DNA from: Blastomyces gilchristii SLH14081
Taxonomy: Eukaryota; Ascomycota; Eurotiomycetes; Onygenales; Ajellomycetaceae
Assembly (NCBI RefSeq): GCF_000003855.2
Contig: NW_003101682.1
Location: 4,809,747-4,873,746, forward strand
Reading direction: 5' to 3'
DNA: 64,000 nt
The notes under the pieces were generated by a model that had not been told where the DNA came from, did no database searches, and saw only the letters and a program-made list of their open reading frames with translations. The position numbers and the translations under genes are program-made. Below are positions 34,784 to 46,240 of the stretch, piece after piece; the first letter of the stretch is position 1, and every line of letters begins with the position of its first letter.

Positions 34784-35760
34784 GATTGTTTGAATATCTA
34801 GTGATATCTTTTAATTTGACTAATATCTCTACAGCATTTCAGTCTTTTATCAATAAAACACTTTATACATATCTGAATGTCTTTGTAATAATATATCTGA
34901 ATGATGTGATAATATAGTTTACAAAGAAGAAAGAACACACTGAGTATGTATAAACTATGTTAAAGATCTTAAATGAGATAGAACTGTATATTAAGCTTAT
35001 AAAGTACAATCTCAGTGCTCACTGAATTAATTTTCTAGAATATATAATCACTGTGAATAATATTCAGATAAAATCTTTGCAGATGAAGACTATTCTATTA
35101 TAACTGAAGTTAACTAGTCTTTATAAGATTCAGATCTTTCTCAGTTTTATGAATTACTATAGACAGTTTATCTTTATATTTATGAGAATCTTCTTAACTC
35201 TTACAGACATGCTGAAGAGTGAAAATAAGAAGAAGTTATTCTATAAATACAGAATGAAAAGATTGTTAAGAAGAGAGAGCTGAAGAACTTTCTTATCTTA
35301 GAAGCTTACAGAGTTTTAATAAGATTGAAACAGAACTTTATAAATATAGTAATACTGTTTCACTTTAATTTCTTACTCTTAATTAGATGAAAGATAGATA
35401 TCTTCTTCTTTAAAATTTCAGAAATAGTCTTATAACTACAGCTAAATAAGAACTGAGTTTTAATAGTCTTTTTCTCACAGAAGATATAATCTACAGAAAT
35501 GAACTATGATATTTATAATCAGAAGCTTCTTATAATAGTGAAATTCTTGTATTACTGATATCACTACTTTGAGAGTCTTATAACAGTGATTACTATTAGA
35601 ACTAAGTATAATAGATTGTGATAGTTTACTTTAATTAAGAAACTCTCACAGTGATAGATTCACTGAGCTCAAAAACTAAGTAAGTTCTGATTCAAGATAG
35701 AGCATATTAAGACAACTAAGAACTTATTGAATGAATTCTCTTAAAGGCCTGACTATATCT
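34784..35760 (+). pseudogene. Gypsy-D reverse transcriptase C-terminus and RNase H (degraded)
   Basis: The frame continues from 6362: FEYLVISFNLTNISTAFQSFINKTL (in pieces), then VIIYLNDVII (YLDDILI with the first Asp as Asn), KKKEHTEYV, KILNEIELYIKLIKYNL, and FMNYYRQFIF of the RT thumb (about 35140). RNase H follows: RVLIRLKQNFIN, KIDIFFF (acidic site degraded), STEMNYDIYNQKLLIIV (about 35490) and RTKYNRL. The end, KTTKNLLNEFS then RPDY, matches the usual NxxADALSRRPD block. Confidence 0.85.
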
Positions 35761-35899
35761 AGAAGATCAGAGTAACAGATACAGAGAGACTGAAGAAGAT
35801 AGAAAGACTTCATAGAATACTTGAACTGAGTGTTATAAAGAGATTGACTGAAGAGTCTCTTAACTTCTTATTAGAGAAGAGAGAAAAGAAAGAGAAGAA

Positions 35900-37300
35900 G
35901 TCTGTATAACTTCTCTCTATAATACTGAGAGTTAATACTCTGAGAATCTCTGTGAAGATTCTTAGAGAGAGTATCTATAATCTGAAGATTTTACAGACTT
36001 TGAGAAACACTGTGAAAGATTTAATGTAAGAAAAAATAGAGTATAAGTCTTTATAAGATCTTCTATTCAGATTATCAGAACTGTAACTGAAGAATAAATA
36101 TACTCAGTATATTTAAAAACTGTTTATAGCAGAGATCAATTCTGCAGTAATAAAGAATTAAAGAGACTTAAATAGTCTCTTATAAAGAGACAGCTGAATT
36201 TATATATCTATAAATAAGTTTCTATATATAGAACTTATTAAAAGGTATTATAACTCTTCTCTAACAGATTATTTTATAGATACTAGAACTTATAAGTTAC
36301 TTATAAGAAAATACTTCTGACTGAAGATGCAAGAGCTTGTAAAGAAGATAGTGAATTCTGATGCTATTTATCAGAGTTCACAGATAGTACAGTTCAGATT
36401 ATATAAAGAACTTACTTCTCTACTCATCTCACAGAAATCTTGAGAATAGTTAGAGATAAATACTCTTGTAAGTCTCTCTGAAAGTAAGAACATGTATAAT
36501 ATCTGTTTTAATAGTATGCTGATAATAATAGATTATTTCACTAAGATAACACTCTTTACACTCACTTATAAGAACTTAAAGTCAAAGAATTTAACTCATA
36601 TCTTTATCTATGATGTGATTCAGTTGCATGAATTACTTATAAATATTATCTTAGATAGATAATTAATCTTTATAAGAAAGTTCTGATCTAATCTAATAAC
36701 TATACTGAAGATCTTCTGAGATCTAAGCACAGCTTTTTATTATTAGATAGATAGTCAGATAGAATATCTGATAAGTATATTAAAGCAGTATCTATAATAC
36801 TTTATTAATTATAATCAGAATGACTGAGTATATTAATTATCACTCACAGAGATTTTATATAATAACTTAAAGCATATCACTATAGATAAAACTCTCTTTG
36901 AGATACTTATTAAGACTTATTTACAGATGATCTTAATAAATCTGTGAGAGTATACTATAGAGTATGATAATACTTATAAATGAGCTGAGAGAATTCATAA
37001 TATTCAGAAGAAAGCTTGTGAATTCTTGAGAAAGACTCAAGAGTATTAAAAGAGATACTATAACTCTAAGTATATTATAAAGAGTTTTAAGAAAGATAAT
37101 AGAGTCTGACTAAGTCTGAAAAACATCATCATACAGAGACTTAGTAAGAAGCTGAATCTCTTATAAACAGAGTCTTGTAAAATTATAAAGAAAGTTAACT
37201 TATAGTTCTATAGATTGAAACTGTTATCTGAGTTATAGATATATAATCTTTTTTATATCTCTTGACTTTACAAATATAAGAAATTCTTAGAAGAGAACTC
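35900..37300 (+). pseudogene. Gypsy-D integrase (degraded)
   Basis: A zinc-binding region lies around 36230-36480 (His and Cys positions mostly lost). The catalytic core starts near 36510 with MLIIIDYFTKITLF (first Asp, IDRFTK-type). It passes ILDR, a stop and LIF (second Asp block, SDRGxxF, near 36655) and reaches STAFYY, stop, IDSQIEYLISIL (third residue block, TAYHPQTDGQTE) near 36730. KKACEFLRKTQEY is the linker after the core. TGA and TAG stops abound. Confidence 0.82.
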
Positions 37301-37337
37301 TGTGACTCATCACTCTGTTTATGAAGTACTAGAGAGT

Positions 37338-37670
37338 GAAAGAGAATATTAAATTAACAAGATTATTAACTTAGAGAAGTAAGATTATAAACTCTGATTT
37401 AAGATTCAGTGATAAGAGTATTCTGATAAGATGAATAAGTTTACTTAAGAATCATGTGAGCAGATAAAATATCTGTGAAAGCTGAGATATGACTTTCATA
37501 CTGTGAATTCTGATAAGTGAGAATAGTGTAATCTTCACTAAGAATCTGATTATGATAAAGATATTAACACTGTTATTTATAAACTCTATACTACAAAGAT
37601 GATGAGTTTCTACTGAGATGAACAGTTCATGATATATGCAAAGAGAAGAAGAAATCATGTTATTATTAAG

Positions 37671-37712
<42 letters not shown>

Positions 37713-37811
37713 AAAGAAAAACAAAGATTAGGCTGTAAACACAATTTAATAGTTAATAAAGAAAAAACAAAGAAAACTTACACTTACATTCTTATAATCT
37801 ATAACACTTAA
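37338..37811 (+). pseudogene. Gypsy-D chromodomain and Lys-rich pol tail (degraded)
   Basis: EREY, stop, INKIINLEK opens a chromodomain (EYEVEKIL type) at 37338, followed by a strand with FKIQ and EYSDKMNKFT, stop, ES, equivalent to the KWxGYxxxxxTWEP block. Chromodomains at the pol C-terminus target chromovirus insertion to heterochromatin. The same frame continues through a 39-A tract (13 Lys) and ends at the TAA at 37811. Confidence 0.72.
37673..37711. repeat. A39 homopolymer in the Gypsy-D pol tail
   Basis: 39 uninterrupted A residues, by far the longest homopolymer in the window. In the chromodomain frame it encodes a poly-Lys run. It may be slippage of a Lys-rich tail or a poly(A) scar. 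Confidence 0.95.
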
Positions 37812-37857
37812 CTCTTCTACAACTATTAATTTCTCTCTTTAAAGAAGTAAAGAGTAT

Positions 37858-38427
37858 CATGTCTGTAATACAGACAATTATTGTATCTGATATGAAGACT
37901 GCTGAAAATGCACAGATATTAAAAAAGCTGAATATTAGAGTATATACAATTGCAGTGAAGTCTTGAGAGCAGATTATCTGTATATGTTATCAGATATCTT
38001 TCATGAAGCTGTATTCACTCTCTCAGTTATACTGAAGTATTCAGCTCAAAAATCACTAAGATATAGAGTGTAGAGTTATATATTCAGACTAACTCTCATC
38101 ATGAATTCATAGCATTTGTATTATCTTAATTATCTAAATTTTACAGATATCTGAGAACTTATCTTCTATTAATAGCAGAATTTCAGAAATGTACTGCAGT
38201 ATGAGAATCATTGATAGAGAATCTAGACATATTCATATATATCTGATTAGAGATTTTACAGATAAAGAGAGAGTGATTATAGAGCTGTAAGACTGTAGAG
38301 AGTACTGACAGCACTGAGAGCTTTACAGAGACTATTAGCTAGAGTTTGTAAGAAATTACTTACAGAGAGACTTACAGTAAAGAGTGAGACTATGCTACTG
38401 AGAGTTAAGAACTGATTTGAAAGAAAT
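37858..38427 (+). pseudogene. Gypsy-D extra sense ORF, first part
   Basis: After the pol stop, a second + frame opens near an ATG at 37864: MSVIQTIIVSDMKTAENAQ, then LKKLNIRVYTIAVKS. It recovers after several stops as RVLTALRALQRLLARVCKK and LTERLTVKSETMLLRVKN up to 38427, where Gypsy-F1 is inserted. With one TSD copy removed, the frame joins 46241 cleanly. It is a Leu/Lys/Arg-rich helical protein of unknown function; gag-like features are possible, but no zinc knuckle was seen. Confidence 0.45.
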
Positions 38428-38971
38428 TGTAATATGGCGGAACCGAAGCGGTGGCTAGTCAGCGGTGTCATGTAGAGATAGTTGTTTAAAAAGCTGTATA
38501 AGTAAGCTTAACTATCTTGCTTAAATAGTGAGCTTGTAGACTACAGGGTTATTATAAGAATATCACAGATATGATACTTAGTATACTAAGAAGATTGTAT
38601 AAGACATGCAGTAACTCTTGTATATATTTCAGTAGAAGAAAAACAAATCACTGACTTCTTTAATGAGAAGTCAGCATCTAGTTATTCTATATAGATAATG
38701 AGTGAATACCCTTCTCTCATTTCATAAGTAAGAATAGTCAGAGTGATATCTCAGTAGTGTCTTATTATCAAGAAAGAGTAATCTGCTGATCTTATATAGA
38801 AGCAGAGTTCTTATATTCATTAATCAGATCTTTCTATAATATATCTGAATAATGTTATAAAGTGATTGAAAACTGGTTCAGATAATCTGCAGAATGAATG
38901 AAATTATTCACATGAAAGTGATAAGCTGTGTGAAACTGCAGTGAAGTCTTAGCACAGTCAGAAATATGACA
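38428..38971 (-). repeat. Gypsy-F1 3' LTR (heavily mutated)
   Basis: 544-bp LTR. Same length as its partner but strongly C-to-T and G-to-A converted over its last 200 bases, where the partner is nearly unmutated. Its first 40 bases keep tggcggaaccgaagcggtgg, lost in the partner. Confidence 0.93.
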
Positions 38972-39431
38972 ATACTCTCTTCTTTAAGAGTATAGTCTTG
39001 ATACTCTCAAGACTATCAGATTAGAAATTATCTTTATTATATAGTAACAGTTATTAATCAATTTAATAGCACATATGCTGTACATGATATAAAGAAATAG
39101 ATGAGTTTTTCTGCTGACTGTGTAAATCTTTCTTTTCTCATCTTTATTTAAATTAAATATGTGATAAGTGAGTTCCTGATATATCAATTTGAAATATGAA
39201 AAATGTAGTTAATAAGTGACTTACAGATCTCTCATCATATTCTGTTCTATATATGAAATTCTCTGCAAAAGTGATGTATTTTAGAGACAAAGCTAACAGT
39301 AGAAGTAGGATTTTTTGAAAAGATTCTCTCTCTCTGTGACACATTTTTCTTCCCTCTCTTCATCTGTAATAGTGAGTGCATGAGAGCATCATTCTTGAGA
39401 GACAATAAGAGGCTTATTCTGATATTTTCTA

Positions 39432-40052
39432 GTGAGTAATAAATGTCTTCATGGTGCAGCTGCGGCCTCTGTGGCTATCAAGAAAGCCAGGTTGAAGACA
39501 GAAGTGACAGTGTCAATGAGCCGCGGGAGCACTGCTCTCATTGTCACACCTTCTTCTTCTCCTTCTCCTACTTCTCTTGCAGCTGTGGCAGTAGTCACTG
39601 TGCCTTGCAGTGAGGTGTCATTCCTTCTGCCAGTTGGTTCATTCATGTTCAGTTCTTTTCCTGCCTTCTTCACTGCCATTGTGACACTGCCTCCCCCCCC
39701 AGTCAACACAGTGATATATGACCCTGTGTGATCATTCAGAGAGGAACTCAGAGAGAGCTTGATTTCAGAGACAGTGACTCTGAAGAGCTCAATCTATAGT
39801 TTCTCTTTCACAGCACACTCAAGCTCTGCTTGAAATACTGCTGAGTTGAGTTCACAGAGTTCTGTGATTTCTTTATCTTCTCTCTGTGAAGAGGCTCTGA
39901 TACAGCTTCTGATCAGTATCATCATCTGTCTGCACTGTACTAAGCAGCTGAAGAAGAAGAGGATTTTATATATCTATTTCTTCTCTCACTTTTATTGTTT
40001 CTGTTTTATCTGTAACAACAACTTCTGTCTCTCTGTAAGTATTATCTTATAG
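39432..40052 (+). pseudogene. Gypsy-F1 antisense extra ORF: Ala/Ser/Pro-rich then Cys-rich
   Basis: About 207 codons in one + frame with only two internal TGA stops (39729 and about 39834), starting from a GTG or further upstream. The first ~100 residues are Ala/Val/Ser/Pro-rich (GAAAASVAIKKAR, SSSPSPTSLAAVAVV) and encoded by unusually GC-rich sequence for the window. The C-terminal part has CLHCTKQLKKK, then FSHFYCFCFICNNNFCLSV, a CxxC...CxCxxC-type array that could bind zinc. It is antisense to pol and lies between the integrase end and the 3' LTR, as in family E. Unknown function. Confidence 0.58.
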
Positions 40053-40940
40053 AAAGATGTTATATTAACTCTGATAAGAAGCCTAGATACTCAAGCAGTA
40101 CAGAGCAAGACTCTTAAAGCTTTAAGTGTTGATAGATTCTATTAAGACTGAGAAGATCTCTCTTACTCATCTGTAAAAGAAGATGAAAGTGTAGATCTCT
40201 GAGATGAAAAAATATCTCAGAATGACTGATCTTAAGAAGAGATCAGTTAGTGCTACTATTAAAAATACTGTAGAGATTAATCACTGATTGAAGAGAATCT
40301 CACTTTAATTAAAGCAGATAACTGAGATACTTTGTAAATTAATAAGTTAATACTTTAAGTATCTCTTATACTCTTCTATAGTATGCTTCTCTGTAACACT
40401 GCAGTACTAACTTCTCAGCAGACAAAGATACTGATATCAGAGACTTTAACAGTGAAGAATGAGTTTAATAAGAATGTAATTATTAATAAGTAAACTCTGA
40501 GATTTCTCTCTTTTTATCTTTTCAGCAGACTGTGACCTCATTTAGAATAGCAGCAGTCTATGAATTAATAATATTAATCTTTGTTAGTTTCAAATATCTC
40601 TTTTCTTTAACTACTTCAGGAATTTTACATTTGTATAGTCTCATTAAACTTTTAAAAATTCTTTGAGAGAAAATAGAAGAAGAGTGCTACAGAGTTAATA
40701 AGATACTGACTCATTATCATGAGAGTATCTCTAAAAAATCCTTTGAGAAAAATGAGAAGTCTTAAGCAGTATTTCTTACTCAATATCTCTGATGTGTAAT
40801 AGAGCAGTCTTTACTAACTGTTTTATAACTTACAATCTCTTTCTCAGTATTTTTCAAATGTTTAAGCAGTTCTTATGAATTCTCTGATAATGAATAATCT
40901 TCTTATTTAATAAGATATTAAAGCTTACTGTAATATATTT
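40053..40940. other. Gypsy-F1 spacer between pol and antisense ORF
   Basis: AT-rich sequence inside Gypsy-F1. Short + pieces may continue the antisense ORF (SYRKMLY, ATIKNTVEINH), and short minus pieces may extend the chromodomain region. Nothing definite. Confidence 0.4.
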
Positions 40941-42560
40941 ATTTATTTAATATTTTCTTTATAAGATATTCAGTATCACTCTTAATCTTAATATTATCTG
41001 ACTGAGATGACTCTGTCTCAGAGCATTGCTTATAGAGCTTTAAATAGAAAATATAAAAAATAGAATAAATTAATTTCAATTCTGAGAATAATTTTAACTT
41101 ATATATCTGCTTACTTATCACTCTTATTACTGAGAAAGATTCTAGTCATCACTCACTGAGCTTCTTACACAGTCTTATTATCTTGATATTCTTTGTTAAA
41201 AATAGTACTTGATTCTCTATTAAAAACTTCATTGAAAGATGTTTTTAATTATAGTATTTTATCTATTACTTCTGAATACAGCAGATACTTTTCATTATCT
41301 TCTTATAAATTTTATTCAAAAGTTTCAATCTCACTTTTACTTCTGATACTGAGAGATACTCTATTCTCTGTATCTATTTAATATTCTGACTGTCTATTCT
41401 TTTCTTTGAAATGTTATTCATAATGTTACTGAGTAACAAAGAATTATATTTATAATAAGTATAGAAAGAAGATATCTTTAAGATTACATTCTTTATATTA
41501 TTATATATGAATTCAGTGATCAGAAGATGTTTGAGTCAATTATTCTGATAATATAAATAGAATACTCAAAGATACTGTTCTAGTATCTGATTCTGATATT
41601 CAGTCTGATCATCTGTCTGCAGATGAAATGCAGTACTGAGAAGATATCTTATTATAAGATAATAGTAAAAAGCTGATCAGTATTTACTGATAAAGAGAGA
41701 TTCTCAATCTGTTATTAATGATTTCAGAGTACTGTGATTATAAATGATGATATCTAAAAACAGATCAGTTAATTCAGAGGCTTTAATCTTTTTATAAGTA
41801 GAGATATATCTGATCATCTTCATAAAGTAATTAATAATGATTAAAATTAAGTCATATTCTTTGACTCTTATTGACTTCAGTAGATCAACTATGAAATTTA
41901 TTAATAGATTCTGTTATAAGTCTTTTGAAATAGACAGTGATATTAACTCACTGTATTACTTATACTGTGAGATCTTTATCTTTTAACAGATATCATAAGT
42001 CTTAATATACTCTTTAACATCTGCTCAGAGCTTGTCTTCAATATATTTATATTTTAGAAGCTTCTCAGTCTTCTCTAATCTGAAGTACTCTGTATGAGAA
42101 TTATTATAATGAATTCTCAATAACTTCTGACACACTGCTCTGCTACAAGAAATGAAGACTGAATTATTCAGTAGTAGAAGTTTATATTCTTTTAGTTATC
42201 AGTGACTTAATTTCTTAGTAACACTGCTCTGCTCAGAGTCTGTCTCTTTCAAGTTCAAACTGAATTCTTTCTTTTTTAACTTCTGAATTCAAGCTGCAGT
42301 AGAGATGTCTCTCTTCTATAATTTATTAATGAATTTTAAAAGTAGTCAGATTGAAAGATTGTAGACTGTTTCATTCTTTATCAATTCAATGATAGTAAGA
42401 TATAATATAAGAAGCTTATAATCTTCAGTGTCAGTTCTCTGTGAGAATCTGAGTTTTCTTTCACCTTCTATACTGAGTTGTACAGCTGTCTTATCAGTGC
42501 TGTTTCTGAGCTTCAGAGAACTTTAATTCTCTACAGCCAGCTTCTTCTGCAGTGATGACA
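40941..42560 (-). pseudogene. Gypsy-F1 integrase and C-terminal chromodomain-like region (degraded)
   Basis: Minus-strand frame. Zinc module near 42140-41980: RIHYNNSHTEYF for the His pair and KTYDIC for the Cys side. Core: NFIVDLL (first Asp block) near 41890, LITD then ESLF (second Asp block) near 41710, STAFHLQTDDQTEYQNQIL (third block) near 41625-41570. After the core, FIYNN, then about 41121-40939: SKQIYKLKLFSELKLIYSIF (GPF-type) and TEYLIKKILNK, the first strand of a chromodomain. Stops are mainly TGA and TAA. Confidence 0.83.
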
Positions 42561-43230
42561 GAGATTCTTTTATAGAATTCTTCTCTATATTAATGATATT
42601 ATAATCACACTGTCTAGACAGTGTATTAGCAGAGTTAAGCTGATCTGAACAGTATCAGATATAGAAATCATACTCTGAAAGCAGCTCTGCTCACCTGACT
42701 TGATATTCTATCAAGCTCTTTGTTATCAAGAAGTAACACAGATTTATATAATCAGTGAGAACTTGCACTGAGTACTTACTACTCTGAAGATAATGTCATC
42801 AGATCTTAAAGAATTCAATAATTGCTAACATCTTCTGATCATGAGTATTATACCTTCTCTGCATAAGTGATAACTTCTTGAAGAAGAAGGTCACTGATCT
42901 TTATTCACAGTATCTTATAGACTCTGTGAAAAAGTCTTCTCTCACAGATAATTCATTATCTGTTTTCTTAGAAGTGATTATTTTCTAATTCTTTCAACAT
43001 TGAAAGATCTTCAGTGTCAACTGTGAAAAGATTTCATAGATCTCATTCTCAGATATATCAGTCTCACACTGACTGAGTAAGTCAGAATTAAAGTGATTCA
43101 GTATTGTAATATCTGTAAAAGCTTGTTTTAATTCTACAAACACCTGTGTGATATCTTCAGTGAGAATAAACAGTTTTATTTTTCTATCTTTCATACTTCT
43201 CTTTAACAGATCTGTAAGAGAGACAGTAAT
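42561..43230 (-). pseudogene. Gypsy-F1 RNase H (degraded)
   Basis: The open piece 43194-42994 reads VFVELKQAFTDITILNHFN then CETDISENEIYEIFSQL, the RT/RNase H junction with the first catalytic Asp intact. Further down come SLMQRRYNTHDQKMLAIIEFFK (Glu-containing block in the usual AExNYxxxDxELLAIV position), VLTDYINL and the end NSANTLSRQCDY, equivalent to NxxADALSRR. Confidence 0.87.
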
Positions 43231-44200
43231 CTGTGAATATACATAGATGAATTATCTGTAGAAATTCATAAATTCTAGAAATATCTGCATGTTGTGATAT
43301 ATCCGCGACATGAGTCAGTTCTCAATGACAGAGACCCAGCTTCTGTTCATTGAAATGCTGTTTATCTCAATAATATAATCTAAGAAATCAATCTTCTGCA
43401 TGTAGAATGAGCATTTTTCAGTGTTTGTATAGAGTTAATACTGTCTCAAGTGACTCAACACTTCTTAAACATGGGTATCATGTTCTTTCTCTGATTTCAA
43501 GAAGATTAGAATGTTGTTCAGATATACTGTGCAGAAGACATTAACAAGGCCTCACAGTGTTTCATTTATATAGATCTGAAAGATGACTGAAGTATTACAA
43601 AGATTAAAAGATAAAACAAGATATTCAAAATTGTTATACTTGATATGAAAAGTCATTTTTCAAACATTATCTTCATTAATTCTGATTCTATAATAGATAT
43701 CTTATATATCAATCTTTGAGAACATCTTTGCTTCAGATAATCAATCAATCATCTTATCAATCAATAGTAATAAATAGTAATTCTTAACTATTATCTTATT
43801 AAGACCTGTGTAATCTATACATAGATATAGCCTATCATTCTTCTTAGACATAAAGAGTATAGACATCTCTGCTGAACTCTTTAATAAGTGTATTCAGTTC
43901 TTTGATTGCACTTCTTCAAGATATTTGCATAGAACATTCAATTCCTTTATAGACAAGTTGTAAAGAGGCCTGTACAGCACTATTACACTGTCTTCAAGAT
44001 GAATCTTATATTATATCTTGATGTCAGAAAACTTCACTGCTTCTCTTTCTGAAAAGATATTCTTATAATCTGTAAAGAGATATTGTATACATCTGTCTTC
44101 AATGACAGATACTGCTGCTAATCTTGTAGTAAGAGTGATGACTTCTTTATGTGTTTTCAAGTCTCAGTTATCTGCTATACAGTATATTGACTCTATCTTT
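43231..44200 (-). pseudogene. Gypsy-F1 reverse transcriptase (degraded)
   Basis: Well-preserved minus-strand blocks with stops ignored: HLEDSVIVLYRPLYNLS, KELNVLCKYLEE, MSILFMSKKNDRLYLCIDY (FVKKKDG...VDYR block, near 43830), YLLLIDKMID, KMFSKIDI, then TVYLNNILIFLKSEKEHD (YLDD to YLNN, about 43530), LRQY, LYTNTEKCSFYM and FMNFYR near 43270. The spacing is that of a full gypsy RT. The double Asp to Asn change (GAT/GAC to AAT/AAC) inactivates it. Confidence 0.88.
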
Positions 44201-45660
44201 TTCTCAAGATTCTTTCAATGAAACTCTTCAGATTTCTCTATTACTATCTCTTTATTAGTGAGATGATATCATCACATCTGAGTAACTCAGTCAATGAGAG
44301 AATTATTTTCTCTTAATTATAGAAGATCTAGAATGATACTCTTATCTATAATATTAACTGTATGAAGAAGCAGACTGCTCTTCTTAAAGATTTCTTCTGA
44401 ATCTGTGATCACACACTTTACTTGAATTATGTTAAAACAGTGATATTTTATTTTATCAGTAAATTTCATATAATCTGACAGATCTATATTCTTTCAATTC
44501 TTCATCAAAAAAAAGAAATAGAATATGAAGTTAGTATTTATCTCAGAGTCAAGTAGACATCTCACTAGTATCTTCTTATTCAGAGTATGCATTGTGATTA
44601 TAACATAAACTTGAAGATGTGAGAATTATCAATTCTTCATTTCTTTCTCTTCTTTATCTTCCATGAATACATTTATCAGAAGAGAAGTCAACTTTGAGAA
44701 GATATCTTCTCAGTTTCTTTTCTTCTTCAGCTTCTTGCAATCACTGACATAGTGATTATCAGCTCTGCAGTTGAAACAGAGATCTTTATCAAATCTTTTT
44801 TAACATTTCTTTACAGTGAGTGAAGAATCAGAACACTTGAAATTCTTCTTTATTTTCTTCACACTGAAGCTGTTACAGCACTGTTTAGATTCTGATATTA
44901 ATTATCTAGAAGAAATCTTATTGATCTTTTTCTCAGAGAATTGATTATTTAAATAGATCTGAGAAGCCAGATTGATAAGCTCAGTACAATTGATTAATGA
45001 ACTCTGATATTATAATATCATTGTTCACATCTTATGAGTTAGCTTTGTGAGATAAAGCTGTGTTTTTAATTGATTCAAATCATCAGTTAATTCCTCTCAA
45101 TATTCTTCAAATCTTGCATTGAAATCAGAAGAATTCTCATTATCTTATTAATATAATGAGTTGAATCACTGCACTGCTGTGAAGCTGTAATTATAGTGAT
45201 CTTCAATTTGATTCAGTAGAAAGTTCTTGAATTCTTCTCAAGTTATAACAGTATTGATACACTCAAGTAGTCACAGAGATGTCTTCAAGAAGGTTGACAG
45301 TGTATATTACTTATATCTCATGAGTATTATACTGGCTCAGGTTAAGGTGGAATTTTCATTCAAGAATACAGATAAAGCTGTGAAATTCAGACAATATGTT
45401 TTCCTTATATCTCAGAGAATCTCTGACCTTAATCTCTCTATCTTCATAATAGATGTAGGTGTGTAGAGGCTGCAGCGGTGACAGAGCAGTTGAAGAACTC
45501 ATATTAAAATATGCAGCAGGTTCAGAAATCTCGGATTTCTGCTGAGATAGAGATGTACACACTCTAGAAGATGATGTAGTGTTTCCCTCAGAGAGTGAGA
45601 TCAGATTGGTCTCAGTATGAGTGCATGAGATCATATCAGTCTGTTAGAGCTTGACTGATT
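44201..45660 (-). pseudogene. Gypsy-F1 gag and protease (degraded)
   Basis: Gag starts near the ATG at 45634 (MISCTHTETNLISLSEG), open for 92 codons, then continues with stops. The CCHC knuckle at about 44776-44735 reads CFNCRADNHYVSDCKK, an intact CxxCxxxxHxxxxC, followed by a Lys/Glu-rich tail. Protease: VRCLLDSEINTNFI near 44575, equivalent to LLDSGAxxNFI with Gly changed to Glu. Its order before RT is the standard gypsy layout. Confidence 0.82.
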
Positions 45661-45691
45661 TAAACTTGTAATCAGATTAAGTGATTCAAAT

Positions 45692-46235
45692 TGTAACATG
45701 ATAGAACTAAAGCAGTGACTAGTTGACAATATTATGTAGAGATAGTTATTTAAGAAGCTGTATAAGTGAGCTTGACTATCTTGCTTGAATAGTGAGCTTG
45801 TAGACTACAGGGTTATTGTCAGAATATCACAGATATGATACTTAGTATACTAAGAAGATTGTATAAGACATGCAGTAACTCTTGTATATATTTCAGTAGA
45901 AGAAAAATGAATCACTGGCTTCTTTGATGAGGAGTCAGCATCTAGCTATTCTATATAGATAATGAACAGATACTCTTCTCTCATTTCATGAGTGAGAATA
46001 GCTGGAGTGATACCTCAGTGACGCCTCATTGTCAAGGAAGAGTAATCTGCTGACCTCATATAGAAGCGGGGTTCTCATATTCATCAATCAGATCTTTCTA
46101 TGATATATTCAAATGATGTTATAGAGTGATTGGAAACCGGTTCGGACAGCCTGCGGGATGGATGGAATCATCCGCATGGAAGTGATGGGCCGTGTGGAAC
46201 CGCAGCGGGGCCTTGGCGCGGCCAGGAGCGTGACA
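45692..46235 (-). repeat. Gypsy-F1 5' LTR (mosaic: left half mutated, right part nearly intact)
   Basis: 544-bp LTR. Positions about 46010-46235 are GC-rich with abundant CpG (gcggggccttggcgcggcc), while 45692-45960 are mutated. This edge sequence recurs, in reverse, at 63916-64000. Confidence 0.93.
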
Positions 46236-46240
46236 GAAAT

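Larger units (their letters stand above)
38428..46235 (-). mobile_element. Gypsy-F1: complete Ty3/gypsy element on the minus strand in Gypsy-D
   Basis: Direct LTRs of 544 bp (38428-38971 and 45692-46235), TGTAA...TGACA on the + strand. Perfect 5-bp TSD gaaat (38423-38427 and 46236-46240). The minus strand carries gag with a CCHC knuckle, protease, RT, RNase H, integrase and a chromodomain-like end. An antisense ORF lies between pol and the 3' LTR (39432-40052). A purine-rich ctcttaaagaagagagtat adjoins the 3' LTR on the minus strand. Confidence 0.93.

Noticed and set aside
37629..37811. Poly-Lys small protein
   Set aside because: Not a separate gene; it is in frame with the Gypsy-D chromodomain and is the end of pol.
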